Assembly: GCA_018894105.1 (NCBI GenBank)
Contig: CM032121.1
Coordinates: forward strand, 7,978,507 to 8,042,506
Reading direction: 5' to 3'
Length of the DNA: 64,000 nt
Source: Jacaranda mimosifolia
Taxonomy: Eukaryota; Streptophyta; Magnoliopsida; Lamiales; Bignoniaceae
Of this stretch, positions 26,401 to 40,505 are shown one piece after another. A program made the position numbers and the translations under genes. The notes below the pieces were generated by a model that saw only the letters and a list, made by a program, of their open reading frames with translations, did no database searches and had not been told where the DNA came from. Each line of letters opens with the position of its first letter. Positions within the stretch are counted from its first letter, which is position 1.

Positions 26401-28270
26401 AACATAATAGTTTTTTGGGAAAATTTTCCTTGATAATTTATTGGTACATAACATATATAGCAAGAATGTGCTAATATTTTGTGGAGGTAGCCAATGCAAT
26501 TTGGAATTATAATAATGATTCTTTCTTTTAAAAAAACTATTATGCTCTATTTACCTTTTTTCATGTGCATCGAAAAAAAGGAAACAATTAGTTAATATTA
26601 TGATAAACTATGATAGTTTAAACAAAATTAAAATCCTGTTGATGTTATTAAATGCGGATTAAAGGCAATTTTAATTTATATGACTAAAAATATATATTCA
26701 TTGTAATTAAATATTGATCATATATCTAATTATATCAATACTCAAATAGTAGGAAAAATTATTGACCATATATTTAATATTAATGTTAGAATAATACAAA
26801 AAAAATTCCAACCATATATCTAAAAATTAATATTCAACTAGTATGGCACATTGTAAATTACAATATTTTGATTCAGTCTTGCAAGGGTGTCTCAACAAAA
26901 TTCGAGGTTTAAGGTGAAATATGAAAATGAGGCCATAATAAACATATAGTACACTAAGCATTTCGTACTTTATATGCCAAAAAAAAAAAAATCTCATAAA
27001 AATATTACTATCTAAATTTTATTTTTCTAACTATTTGAGATGCATTTATATAATCAATTTCTTCTAATATTTTCTACTTAATTGACAACATAGCCAATCC
27101 ATTCAATCTTTTCTGAAACATTGTTGACCCAAGGTAATATTTTTTATTAGTTTCAATTTTGGAAAACTTCTTTCAATAGAAACAATAGTTAGATGAATAG
27201 TTAAAAGCATTCTATAGATTATATATGCATTTTAAAAAAAAATATTTTTTATTTTATAAAATATCTTGATTGATGTATTATTTTCACTTGTACAAACAAT
27301 TACTCTTAACACTTTCAATTTCATTAAAAAAAAAAAAAAAACCCTTAACCTATCAATATCAGAATTACTACTGTCTTAAATAACATTCAATATTAAGACA
27401 ATATTTTTTTAAATTTTAATCTTCTAATGATCTCAAAATTTTAACAACTAAATAGAAAATAAAAAATTTCTTTATACATTTTAAAATGCTTTAATCTACA
27501 TTGAAGTGAAAAAAAATAGTTTTATCTATTATGTATAAGAAAGAATCAATTCAAAAAGAATTTTGTTTAAAATTTTTTTTTAAAAAAATTAGCTTCATAG
27601 TTAAAGATAATTGAAGTTAATGTTATTTAATGAATAATATTGGAATGTTATTCAATGATTAACATTGAAAAGAGATTATTATTTAGTATTGAAAAGAAAA
27701 AAGTAGTTAAGATTTTGATAAATAAAACATCAGGAATTTAAAAAGATAGAGGAGATTCAGGAGAATTATCGAGATAATAAAATTTAAAGTTAATTATATT
27801 TTTAATAATTAATTATAATTAATTAATTAGTTATTGTAACTTTAAATAATAAAACCTCTAAATTGAATATCTTATACATTTTTAGGCCCAAAATTTAAAA
27901 AAAAAAAATGTACCAGGCAACTAAATTGAGGAGCTTATATTTTTTAAAGTTTAAAATGTTAAAAAATTTAAAATTGGCCTTATATTTTTCTTTTTGAGGT
28001 TTAAAATATAAAAGCAAAAATATATGAATGATGCCTCCAAAATTTGAAAGCCTAAGGCGGCCGCCTTTCTTAGCTAAAGGTAGAGTCATCCCTGTGGACT
28101 TGATCTAGGCAATAAATTTGCTATTGTCTTCTTATTTTTGTCAAAAAAAAAAAAAAAAAAAGAGATCCAATTAAACTTTCATTTGGAGCTAAACTAATTA
28201 TAATTAATATTTCTAAAATATTCCAAAAATTATATATGATTTGGAAATATAACAATATGTCGAGAAATAG

Positions 28271-28311
<41 letters not shown>

Positions 28312-30829
28312 TTGGTAATATGTCAAGAAATAGCTAGTACATGGCCTAAGGTAGATATGTCCTTTTTAGTCATTATGGCAATATAAAGTGCTTATTGTAC
28401 CATACAATGTGATGTCTTATAAATTAAAAAATAATCTATAATAAGATTTTGCATCTCATTTTATGTAAATATTTTAAAATTTTATTTTAAAATAAAATTC
28501 AATATTTCATAAATTTTAAAACATATCTAATATATATAAAGTAAAATGATATTCAATCCTATTTTAAGTATATTTTCTATGTGACAATGATATGAATAAG
28601 TCAGTTTTGTTCATATTTGCCCTGTCAATATATTCCATATATAGTATATGTAACTCCTTATAACATATTTCTATATTTATCTTTTCTTTATGTCAATATA
28701 TTTCCGTATAATATATATATATATATATATGCAACTTTCTAAATGAATTTTTGTAACTCTCTATAAATATATAATTTTTGTGACTCCTTCTTATATTATT
28801 AATTTTATTTCTTTTACCTATGTCAACATATATATACATAATATTCTATCAATATTTATTTTAATATTAATGTAAAAAGATGATATTAGTTCATCTTTTG
28901 TAATTCCATATTTAATTTTGATAAATATTCAATATACATACATATATATATATATATTAATGCGTATGATTTTTATATTAACTTTTGTAACTCCTTATTT
29001 TAATATATAGTTTTTGACTTTTGTACTACTTTCTATATATATTGTCTAATAGTTTTTTCTAATATTTATCATTTGCGTTCTCAAATTTGATTTGTTGAAT
29101 AATTATAGATAAACACACATAACTTGGAATATACATAAGTCTATTTGTCAATATAATTTAATAGACTTTTCTTCCTTAAGTTAAAAATCCTAACCAAAGT
29201 TTATATTGTGAAAATAATATAAATATACAATTTACTATTTCAAAATAGAACAATATTTATCTTTTTCTTTTCTCCACCTTTATAAAATCAATCTTTTTGT
29301 GAATTAAACTTTATTTTCTTGAAAATGCATATATTTTATAGTATTTATATATATTATGTTTCTAATATTTTTAATTTTTATATTTATGAACCAAGATAAA
29401 TACTTAGAAAAAAATTTAAGTTCTGACTTAAGTACTTTTTTATGTGGTAGTGACATGTGTAAGTTAATTTTATCTATTTTTTTCATGTCAACGTGTTTTT
29501 ATATTTGATGTCCTAACAATATTTATTTTAATATTAATATAAAAAATTATACTAATTCATTTTTATAACTACATGTTTAATTTTAGTAAATACTCAATGT
29601 ATGTTTATGTATGTATTTTAACATAAATGAAACTCGTTATAATAATTTTTGTAACTCTTTTTACAATATAAATTTTTTGTGAATTCTTATTTTATTGTAT
29701 AATATTTATGTTTTTAATATAACTATTGATGATCATATACATATGTATATATATAATATTGTGCATACATACATATAAGTGTATTTATCAATATTGCAAT
29801 TTAATTATTATCTCTTGCTCCATATATATTGTGTATATATAAATTTTTTATATGTGAAGTATTTTAATAATATAAAATTTATTATAATTTAATTTTAAGT
29901 ATTATGTTATGTTATTTCATGAGTTATCTCTTATTCCATAATTAATTAAATACGTTAATTAAGTTAAATCATAGTTGAAAAAAATTCATAAATCTAACCT
30001 AAAAATATTCAAAAATATATGCAATAAAATATTCTAAAAATACAATTTACTATTTAAAAGTATAAAAATATTGGCATTCTTTCTTCTCCAACTCTATATA
30101 TACGATCATTCCTTGATATGCTAAAATTTATTTATTTTTCTTGAAGATCCATGTATGTATAGTACTCATATATTTGTCTAATGTTTTAATTTTCATGCTG
30201 ATGAATCAAGATCATTTATAAAAAAGAAATTTGAAGTCCTTATGGTATAAGTTAAAATATTTTGTCTTCTACTACCACAATTTATTTTTTTGATGTTAAA
30301 TTCTTTAATTTCTCTAAACTAAGTCAATGATAAAGTGATTTTTTTAAAAAATTTATCTTATAAATATATATATATATATATATTATATTTTGTGAATAGT
30401 TTACTGAATTTATAAAATAATTTAATATTTAATCATTAATTTCTATGTATAAATAGATTAATGCATGAGATTTAATTTGATGAAACATAAATTATGTCAT
30501 ATAAAATATTGTTATGTCTTATTTACATAATCAATTATATTATATTTAATAAAAATTTTAATTTTTTTAAGTATTATATTTATAATATTTATACAAAATA
30601 TTAATATTAAAACTGTAATTAAAATTAAATAAAATAAAAGTTTAAACTTATCGTGCAATGCATGGAGTAATAACTAGTTATAAATGTATTTTAAACTCGC
30701 CCTTGGAAAAATTGCATCACTTGGATAATGAGCACTACTTTTCAACATAAAAAACTTGCAACATAATTGGTCACACAGATTATATAATGAAAAATCACAT
30801 TAATTCAAGCTAGCAATCAAAAATCAACC
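23427..30829. other. End of unit A and upstream region of CYP82-B
   Basis: No gene supported. From about 24176 it is collinear with 4155-10872, including the CACTA-like remnant (terminus near 24785-24797) but without the SINE. It holds (AT)n runs at about 23445 and 30365 and the (TG)n run at 28275-28310. Confidence 0.6.
28275..28310. repeat. (TG)n microsatellite with flanking duplication
   Basis: About 18 TG units. The phrase 'aatatgtcgagaaatagct' before it is repeated after it as 'aatatgtcaagaaatagct', so the microsatellite sits within a small local duplication that unit A lacks (about 8355). Confidence 0.9.
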
Positions 30830-33043
30830 ACGGAATTGATCAGCTCAGCCATCTGTGGAGCCATTGCCTTCTCTCTTCTTTTCTACTATTACGTGCTTTG
30901 GTCACGTCCTGCCAAGCCAAAAACCAATATATACAAAGCGCAACAGAAGCTGGCGGCGCACGGCCATCTACAGGTCATCTCCACCTCCTGGGTGGTGGCT
31001 CCTCCGCCAAACTTCCACACTTCAATTTAGGGGCCCTGGCGGATAACTATGGCTCTATTTTCACCATCCGGGTAGGCGTACGCCGAGCCGTCGGGGTGAG
31101 CAGCTGGGAATTGGCGAAGGAATTGTTCACCACCTGCGACGTGGCTATTTCATCCCGACCAAGGTTGAGGGCAGCCAAACACTTGGGCTGTAATTTTGCC
31201 ATGTTCGCGTTCTCTCCATACGGCCCATACTGGCGTGAGCTGCGCAAGCTGGTCTCTGTGCAGCTTCTCTCGAGCCGTCGAGTCGAGCTGCTGAGCCACT
31301 TACGTGTCTCAGAAACTGAGCAGTCTATAAACGAGCTTTATAAGCTCTGGGAGGAGAAAAGGGATTCGTCCGGTCGCGTATTGGTGGACATGAAGAAATG
31401 GTTCTCGAACTTGAATTTGAATGCGATCCTTAGGATGGTGGCCGGAAAGAGATATTATGGTGATGATTCGGAGGAGTCGCGGAGGTGCCGGGAGGTGATG
31501 AGGAATTTCTTCCACTTGGCGGGATGTTCGGGGCGGCGGACGCTTTGCCTTATCTTGGGTGGCTGGATTTAGGTGGATATGAGAAGAGAATGAAGGGAAC
31601 TGCAAGAGAATTGGACAGAATTGTTGGAGGGTGGTTGGCGGAGCATCGGGCAAGGGAATATTCCAGTGAGGACGATAAGCCGCAGGATTTCATGCATGTG
31701 ATTCTCCAAGTTGTACAAGGCGCAGATTTTCAAGGTCAATACGATGCCGATACCATCATCAAAGCTACGTGTGAGGTATATATACCTATGCCTTTTGTAG
31801 TTAAATACTATATGCAAGCACTAGAGTATGTTTGCAGCGTATATTATTGAGATTAATTTATAATATTTTATAAAATATTGGCTAATTTAAACTAATATTA
31901 TTGGTACACCTATTACGGATCATTTCTATGTACGTGTTTTTGCTTTTTATAAGATAATTTTTATTAAATTATTAGTCTCAAATATCTTTTCTAAAATTCA
32001 TTATTACTATTATAGCATGCAGTCGCATCTCATCTCATCTCATATTACTTAGAATCAACATGTGTAAAATAGAATCATTTTGCTTTGAAAAAGCCTTGGG
32101 CAGAAAATTAGCAAAATAATTTTTTCATCCTTTGTTGTATGTTCCGATACTCATTTAAAGTCTTCTCAATTTTCCGATGCATAAACAAAAACAGAAGCAA
32201 GAAAAAGGAAGAAAAACAATGAAACTCTCCTCCCGAAGATTGCGGAGAGTTCATATAACTTATTTTAAAATTCTATTACTTTTAATCATATTAATTATAA
32301 AATTATTTTTACTAAGATATATATCTTATCAGTTTCGTGATTTTATTTTATTTAAATATTTTGAAAAATTTTATTTACAAAAAATTCTAACTATAATTTA
32401 CTTCAATTGACTTGGATAGAATTTAATTGTCGGTGGAAGTGACACTATTACAGTCACGTTAGTGTGGTCCCTTTCCCTCTTACTAAACAATCATCGCGTC
32501 CTAAAAATGGCTCAAGAAGAATTAGACAAGCACATAGGGAAAGAAAGGTGGGTGAATGAATCAGATATGAGCAACCTAGTCTATCTCCGCGCTATCATTA
32601 AGGAGACTTTGAGATTATACCCACCAACCCCCTTATCAGGGACACGGGAGTTCACTCAAGACACCAGTGTAGGAGGCTACCATATTCCTAAAGGTACGTG
32701 GCTAATAGTCAACTTGTGGAAGTTGCATAGAGATCCAAACGTGTGGCCGGATGACACCTTGGAGTTTAAGGCGGAGAGGTTTCTTAGTACACACAGAAAT
32801 ATAGATGTTAAGGGCAATGATTTTGAGTTGATCCCATTTTGTGCTGGTTGAAGGATTTTCCACGGGGCCAATTTAGGCATACAGATGGTGCATTTGGTGT
32901 TGGCTAACTTGTTGCAGGCTTTTGAAATTTTGACGATGTCTGATGAAATGATTGATATGACCGGAAGTGCTGGATTGACAAATATGAAAGCCACACCACT
33001 TGATGTTCTTGTTGCCCCAAAATTATCTCCTGGTCTTTATTAG
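30830..33043 (+). pseudogene. Cytochrome P450 CYP82 pseudogene (copy B)
   Basis: Same two-exon structure as copies A and C: exon 1 30830-31775 (cgtgtgag|gtatat), exon 2 32420-33043 (ttggatag|aattta). Five independent defects show. The start codon is ACG at 30830-30832, where A and C have ATG. A 1-base deletion lies near 30941-30946 in the hinge, and another near 31520 before 'ADALPYLGWLDL'. TGA at 32849-32851 falls inside the haem loop, and the thiolate cysteine two codons later has become phenylalanine ('RIFHG'). 'KPERF' has also become 'KAERF'. Helix C 'YWRELRKL', 'GGSDT' and 'KETLR' remain readable. It cannot encode a working P450. Confidence 0.95.
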
Positions 33044-34086
33044 GTTAAGAACAATTTGATGGCTTGTAATTTTGGTGTTATGATGTCTATACATCAATGC
33101 TTTCGAGTTTTAATTATGCAATTATTTTTGTTTATTAAGGTTGACCTTTTTTCATGGATTAATTAGTGGCCTTCGAACGCAGTCCCTGAGTATACATCAT
33201 CATCATCATTATACAAACAAAATCTGGTGAGAAATGAGTTGTCAATGGAACTAATAATATGCATGAAGCTCTCATCCAAGTATGGCGGTCAAACCCACTA
33301 ATCATTAAAAATGTAAAAACAGTGTATTTTGTTAAAATAATGGCTAATCGTTAAAATAAATATACAGTGAAACAGAAAGAGAAAGAGAGAAAAAAGGAAG
33401 ACTTGATAAAAAATAGTGTTTGGTATACTTGTGCTCTTTTCCTCTATTTATCTTTCAACTAGTGTATTTCGATCCCTGGTATATTAATCTTCATTTGGTT
33501 ACGGTTACCTTATCTCGACTTCTTGCGATATTTACTGTCAATATTCTATGCACACACTCATTAGTTTCAAGGTTTCAGAAATAAGAAATCCTATCATGTA
33601 TTGCAAGCGTGCACCATATATATATATATATATTCTTTTCTAGACAACTGCAATGTAGAATTTGAAATGAAAAAGTACCTAAAAATAAAAAAATATCTGG
33701 AATTAATTTTACTTCTTTGTCGTTACTTTTTGTTCAAGATGTCAGAAAATAAAAAAGTACCTGAAAACACTTGAAAATTTTCGTATCTGGAAAAAGTTTG
33801 GCTTTCACAATTGCTAAAAGTAACAATAAAATATACAGAAAAAATATCAAACAAAAAAATTGAATAGAAATTAAAATCTGGGGGAAGAGAAAGAACTTGA
33901 ATTTGAAATCACCAAAAGAGTCCATAAGCATAAATTCCACGATTATGTTCCACATCTTTCTCTCAATATTTTCCTATTAGAAAACTATAATCGCATAAAC
34001 AACTTTGACAATAAATAAATCAGTAAAATTAAAACTTAGAAGAGTTCCAAATATACCAGTAAATCAAAATACATATGACTTAAAAT
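33044..34086. other. 3' flank of CYP82-B
   Basis: AT-rich flank collinear with unit A, uninterrupted at the copia site (about 33680). No supported gene. The 9-bp target duplication of the following MITE is at 34078-34086. Confidence 0.6.
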
Positions 34087-34681
34087 CAATGTTCGAAAAA
34101 TCGGATCATTCATTGAACTGAAAAACTTACCGGTTCACAGTTAACTAGTTCAACCGTTGGTCGAACCATAATTAAACTATGTTGTCATAATTACAAAATA
34201 TATATATATATATATTTATATTATATATTACTTAAAAATTAATAAAATGCCAAAATATAAAATATAAAGAGTTTAAATGATATTTTCTAACATCACAATC
34301 CAAATTTCACAATTCATATTATAAATGATCACAAAAATTTAAATATCTCAAGTCTAAATTTTAAAATTGAGAGTGTATGACTTAATTCTAAAGTCCAAAC
34401 TCTAAACCAAGTCTCTTTTTGACTTTTAGATAGCTTGTGAGGTGTACCTTAGTCTTCAAACTTTGTATTTAGGAAAAAAAAAATAATTTCGTTAAAAATT
34501 AAATGAAAAACCGCTCCGGTTCAATTGAATTGTGAGTAGTTCACCGGTCCGACCGGCTGGTCTGAACGATTTCTAACAAATAGGACTTTTTTTGAATTTT
34601 TCGATTTTATGAGAAAATCGGACCGATTTGCCTGACGGTTGACGGTCTGACTAGCCGATTCGGTCCGATTTTTTAATCCAT
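34087..34681. mobile_element. MITE with 9-bp target duplication (Mutator-like), unit B only
   Basis: A 595-bp insertion absent from unit A (about 19090). Flanks acttaaaat (34078-34086) and acttgaaat (34682-34690) form a 9-bp duplication with one mismatch. The ends are inverted: 'gttcgaaaaatcgga' at the left, and 'tcggtccgattttttaat' at the right, which is 'attaaaaaatcggaccga' on the other strand. The ends are richer in 'ccggtt/ggtccga' than the AT-rich centre. It has no coding capacity. The 9-bp duplication points to Mutator-like transposases. Confidence 0.75.
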
Positions 34682-37600
34682 ACTTGAAATGAATATTCCT
34701 TAAAATTGTAATAAAGGATACAAAGCCTTTTATGATTACTTTACATTTTTGATTTCTAATAGAAGGATAGGATGAGAAAACCCTAGCTATGGTTGATAGC
34801 AATTTAAATGGGAGTTAGTGGATATTGGAAAGAGGGTGAAGATGTGGGGAGGGAGTTATAGATAATGGGAGAAGAATTATGGTTAATTATATCCAATTAG
34901 AGTTATTTAGGTAAAATATAATTTAGTGTAGCGGTAAAAAAACCGCTAATTTGTGAGTGTAAGCCCCCTACTCTTTTTATATAGTATAGATTAATTATGT
35001 TATTAAAAGATGTCAGTAATTAAACTAATACTATATTTAATTATTTATTAACTGCAATAAGTAATATTAAGATAGTGATGACCATAATATCGAATGATCA
35101 TAAATATATCCAATATTCTAATCATATAACATAAATTGCATAAAGAAAAAAGTACAAGTACCAACACATAATAGTATATATCGTCTAATTATGTATGATA
35201 CTATGATTAACTTCATAAAGGAAAAGTACAAATATTGACACATATTAATACCAAGCAATTGGACAAATATTCAATAGTCTAATCATATAGTATAAACTTC
35301 CATGTGTGTATTAATATCGATTGAAATAGACATTCAATATTCTGCAGGCAAAGCACAAACACCAGTGCACTGCAAATATAGTCATGAAATATAGATTTTA
35401 TTGAGAAAAGTAATGCATAAATCACTCTATTTTGAATCTGTTCAATTTCTATTTTCATTAGTGTTTTATTTAAAATTAAACGTGAATAAAATATTTTTTA
35501 AATAAATAGAACATACAATTTCCAAAGCACTTAGGAATTTAAGTTTACAAAAAAATAAAATAAAGGTAATAAGTATTTAATGTTTAATTTTATAACTTAT
35601 TGAGTGTATTGTCCAATAATCATGATGTGCGTGAGTTGATAATGTAATTAACATCAAAATTTTAAGCTTAATTTTCGCATAAAAGTTAAGATATTATTTT
35701 AATTAATTTTGTTCAACTTAATTATGTAAGGTTATTGGAGAAAGTCCAAAATTTATCAAATAAATTAATTGATAACTTTTTTTTTACGCTAATTAATTGA
35801 TAACTTAATTTTGCTAAAAAAGACAACTAATATTTCCTATTTAATACATTTTTTATATTTATCATAGTTATATTCCCTTTATTTTTTCAAGGTTCCAACT
35901 GCTAAAATGATGCAATACTGTTAGTGATTGAGTCTAAGTAAGAGAGCCAAATTTTTTATATCATTTTTCATTTTCATTTTATGTAAATCACATTGTATTC
36001 TTAATGTTGCTCTTACATAGAAGTCTTTTGTGTCAATTACATTGTTGAATCTTAAAAAAATTTTGAGTTCGAAATAATGTTTGCAATTCCAGTTTAGATA
36101 AGCTCCCACTCGAGCTCAACAAATTTGTAAAATTAAATTCCAACTTGACTCACTAACAAAATATAAATACATTTTTTTTTCAATTATTTTAAATAATAAT
36201 ATTATTCTTTAATTCTTTCGTTATCCTTATCATCATTAATCTTATATAATTTTAGAATATTTATTTTATTATTTTACATAATTACTATTAGTACTAAAAT
36301 AATTTTTTTTATGAATTTATTGAACAAACATCTCTTATTTAATATATATATATATAATATTATCAATATACCTGAACTTATTGTTAATGATAAAAATAAT
36401 ACCATTATTTTGTCACTATTACTAAATTAAATATTAAAATATTAAAATATAAAATAAAAACTTCTGAGCCTATTTGCAGATTTTTGCCATCTATATTTAA
36501 GTCTGAACCCAAAGCAAGTTTTAATTAAATTAATTTATTAGAGTCACAATCCGAATTGACTCATCTTACAATTGTAGTTTAAATAAAATTCTCTTATATT
36601 TAAATTAGTACAGATAAAACAGAATAAATTTCTTTATTGTTCTTCATAAATGCTTGAAACACTAGAATGTATATCTTTATCCAATAATAATTAAGGATAC
36701 TTATGACTTATGAGTCCAATAAGCAAGGACGGTCCAATAGACATACTTTGGGGGGAATAATCTTGGAGTTTTTCGTTTGTAAATTGTTAAAATATTTTTC
36801 AACTCTCAAACCACAAACAAATAATCCATCATATTTTTCAATCGTACTATTCGAAATACACTAAAAAAAGCCCAAAATACCCCCCCCCCCCCAATTGATT
36901 TTCTACCCATTCCCCAATATCTAATCTTCTCATTTTTTGTCCCCCTATCCAATCTAATACACACATATATAAATAATTTAAAAATATCAATTTCATTCTA
37001 TCAACCAACAAAAAAGTTATTAATGACTTAATGTGACATTTTATCCCCTCCCAAAACATAAATAAACAAACAATTTTTTCCTAATTTATTTATTAAAATA
37101 TTTTGACAAAATACTCCAATTCATAAACAAACAAGCCCCTCATCTTTCAGTATATTTTCTTCTTCTTCTTCTCCACGGCCCCCAATCCCACCCAAAGTCC
37201 ATCTAGTGCTAAGGCACAAAAAATGAGACAACTCTAGAGTCATTAAAAAATATATAATATTAATAACAAAAATAAATAATAAATAAAAATTGTTATTAAT
37301 AATATATATTAAATGATACAAACTTTTATTTTGTCACAACAATATTTTTTAAGTGACAAATTTTTTTGTTTTGTCATAATATGATTTGACATATATAATG
37401 ATCAAAACTAATATTTTAAATTTTCATTATTAACAATAGTGGCACACCTATATGGTCAATCTAGTGACATTCATTGTCACTATAATTTGTGACAAAAATT
37501 TTATTGTCGCAATTATGATAGCATGAATTCTATTGTTGTCACTATTAATTTGTAAAAATTAGTAAGGTGACAATAAAAAATCTTTTATCACTTAATATAT

Positions 37601-38643
37601 GTAATTAGTAATAATTTTTGTATTGTTACTGATATTTTATAATTAAATTCTTTGTAGTGAGAGTAACACCATATACTTATTTCGATATATATTTGATATT
37701 GGAATCTTGTGATAACTATTGGCCTTTGTAATTAGGCCCATAGCGTTGACACACATACACACACAGCTAACAAGATGAAATTGAAAATTTCATAACATTA
37801 ATTGGTCCAACGGTACCTATCAAGTAGAAAAAAATGGCATCAAATTGATGGGATTTCAATTTTTTCCACGGGAGTACTAATTGGTTGGCGGAAAATCAAT
37901 GTCGCCTTTCTTAATTTTGTCAATTTTCCTTTCTGTCACATAATTAATCCATTGATTGCGTGATTTCCAAAGAAGAATTATCAGACATTACGTGGCTAAT
38001 CCTATTACATTTGATCACTTTGATTCTACATTTTAATTAGAATTACTAATATATGAGCTTCTGTACGTAATTTGTGAGTTTGATTTGATTAGATATTAAT
38101 TAATTTGACGGAAGCATGATGGAAACAGAAGGAATTGTCATTTTTGTATTTTAATTATGTGTTCAGTTGGTGAATAAAATGAATATATGCATTGTTGTCT
38201 ATTTTTAAGAAGCTTAAAAGTGATGCTGTTTCTTTCTTTCTTTCTTTCTTTTTTTATTTTTTTTTATATACATGTATATTAGGATTCGTTAGATTATAAT
38301 TCCTAACCTCATATTTTATGTGTAAGATTTATGCTACTGAACTAAAGCCAATCGACTAAAATATGGTGCTACTTAGAGGGTGTTTGGTTCAGTGCATTTA
38401 AAAGATTTTGTATGTTTTCTCACAAGTACAATTTTGATGAAATAAAACATAGAACCCAACTTATAATATGCTATTAATAATAATTTTATAATTAATATGA
38501 TTAAATTAAAAAATATTTATTAAAATTTTGAAATAAATTAAGAATTTCTTACTTTTTTAAAAAGGACTTATCAAATTCTAACATAACAAGGAGAAAGGAT
38601 ACCATAAACCTCAACATTATTGATATAATCAATTTTTTTTATA
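34682..38643. other. End of unit B and start of unit C, intergenic
   Basis: No supported gene. It contains a 12-C run near 36880 and the unit B/C junction at about 37065. It also holds the unit C copy of the CACTA-like remnant (about 37240-37662, no SINE) and a (TTTC)n run near 38231. The target duplication tttttt-ata of the next element is at 38635-38643. Confidence 0.6.
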
Positions 38644-38790
38644 GGAAAAAATGCAAAATTGCTCCCGTAACTATATCCCACTGGCAAATTTCGACTTTAT
38701 CTTTTCGGGCTGCAAAATAGGTACACTAACTTTTAAAATTTGGCAATTTGAGGACAATTTCAGCCCAAATTTTATTTGCAACCGGCTTGA
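38644..38790 (+). repeat. Left TIR of the Mutator-like element
   Basis: Matches the reverse complement of 50661-50807 along its length with scattered substitutions, including the shared blocks 'caaatttcgactttatctt' and 'ggacaatttcagcc'. Confidence 0.9.
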
Positions 38791-39018
38791 TCCACATGCC
38801 ATCTGACCTGACGCCACATCATCAAACTTATCTTACTTTTGTCCTATGTGGCAATGACATGGCAATTCAACCTGTCACGTTAGCAAAATATTAAATTAAT
38901 AAGTAAAAAATAAAGACATTAAAAATAAAAAAATACAAAAAAAAATGTATTCATACAAACATATATACATACATATATAAATTTTAAATACATAAATAAA
39001 TATATATATAATGTATAT

Positions 39019-39225
39019 ATGGACCCTAACAACCGCCCCGACAGCCATGAGCCAGACCACAGTCCAGATCTACTTGGCCTGGTGGGCATGGTGGCCGCAG
39101 CCTGGCGCATGCGGCCACCAGCCAGGCGGAGGCGGTCGTCTGCCGGCCAGTGGCCAGCGCGAAGGAGGGGGGAGGGGCTAGCCAACGGCCAGCCGGGGGG
39201 AAGGGTGGGGGTCCCTGGGTGGGTT
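39019..39225. other. GC-rich segment inside the Mutator-like element
   Basis: About 200 bp of high-GC DNA, abruptly bounded by AT-rich sequence. It is open on both strands (39019 on +, 39185 down to 38919 on -) with low-complexity Arg/Pro/Gly-rich translations and no recognised domain. In Mutator-like elements such an island may be a captured host gene fragment (Pack-MULE). That is inference only. Confidence 0.4.
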
Positions 39226-39394
39226 TTTATTTATTTATTTATTTATTTTTATTATTATATTTGAATTCTTTATTTATACTAATTAAATTATTTTAAAATA
39301 TTTATGAATTTTATATTATTATGTAATTTATAATTATGTCGTTAGAAGGATAAACTTAAAATTTTATTGTTCAAGTTTTATTTTGTTATATATG

Positions 39395-40135
39395 TGATGA
39401 GGGTGGAATCTGTTGGATGTTGGACCAAGTTGATGTTTTGATGAGATTCGACCTCTGGGGTCAATTTACGAATGTAGGTGGGCTGAATCCTGCAATCATT
39501 TACCAAACGTTAGGCTAGCCGAAGAGCCATCGACTTAGGCCCTCCGACGATCAAGTCAATACGGGTCGACTAGATAATACGAGCAGCAGAGCATGGGCTT
39601 TTTTGTGTGTATGAGAGCATACCTTTGAAAAGCTGGAATGGGGGTATTTATAGCTTTCTCTCCTTGGGGATTTTCCAGAGATGTCCATGATGTGTAAAGA
39701 GGGCTCTTGTCTTTGCCTGAGGGGCAATTAGTCATCTTCTATCCCTGTGCTATCCCAGGCAGCTGCTTTCCCAGGTTTTAGGGACAAGATAGGACACCGT
39801 TGATGTGCCTGCCGCGCTAGGCAGTAATGGAGCAGCATGCCGCCTATTAGTGCATTTAATGCGGCATGGATGGTACTGTGTTTTGCCAACCTCCTTGGTT
39901 GGAAGGAAAATCGACCTAATAGCGTATAGGAGTACATATTAGCGGTGCGGATCGACCTATCAACCCGTAGCTTTAAGCGAGTCTTGGTCAAGTGCTCATT
40001 TACCTGGGTTCACAGGCGATCATGGAGGTCGACTTGGGTCGAGAACGCTGTTGAGCCGCAGAAGTAAGATGGGCTTGGTACTGCGCTTTTGGGCCCACGC
40101 GGTTTGGGTCGAGCCATTTGGGCTATCCCATATCA
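39395..40135 (-). repeat. Gypsy 3' LTR
   Basis: On + it starts tgatgagggt and ends cccatatca. A minus-strand TATAAATA lies at 39645-39652. It lacks a roughly 20-bp stretch near 39840 that the other LTR has. Confidence 0.92.
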
Positions 40136-40136
40136 T

Positions 40137-40155
40137 TAGTGCCCCCCACTTCCGA
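40137..40155 (-). other. Gypsy polypurine tract
   Basis: On the minus strand 'aagtggggggcactaa' abuts the 3' LTR, where plus-strand synthesis would be primed. Confidence 0.75.
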
Positions 40156-40343
40156 ATGCTGAACAAGGGGCTCGACGAGAAGGATTGGGAAGTAGCTTGG
40201 TGGACGGTTGCGCGGATTGATGGGGGTTCTTGAAAACCGACCGGGGTTTGGCGCATTTAATAAGCGTTACATCGTAGTACGCATGATGCGGCGCAGCGAT
40301 TACATCATTATTACAACCGCTTGGGTTCCCACGCTCTCACGCC

Positions 40344-40351
40344 TATAAATA
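40344..40351 (+). promoter_or_regulatory. TATA box for the antisense gene
   Basis: 'tataaata' within 'gcctataaatatccac' on the + strand, outside the LTR and about 160 bp before the first ATG of the antisense reading frame. It is a good match to a plant core promoter directed against gag-pol. Confidence 0.65.
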
Positions 40352-40505
40352 TCCACTGTAAAAATAGACATTTTTACTTTTACTACCTTTGCATCTGGTC
40401 GAGCGCCTAGCCAACTGCTTTCACTGCTAATACCTTCTGCTCTTAGTTCTTCAATTCAGTAAGTGCCTCGTTTCTTTCTCTTCAGTGTCTTTTAGATTTA
40501 TTAGC

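Larger units (their letters stand above)
24176..37065 (+). repeat. Segmental duplication, unit B
   Basis: The second direct copy, the least interrupted one (about 12.9 kb). It has empty sites for the SINE, copia element and solo LTR of unit A and for the MULE of unit C. It contains the dead CYP82-B gene and a private MITE. Confidence 0.85.
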
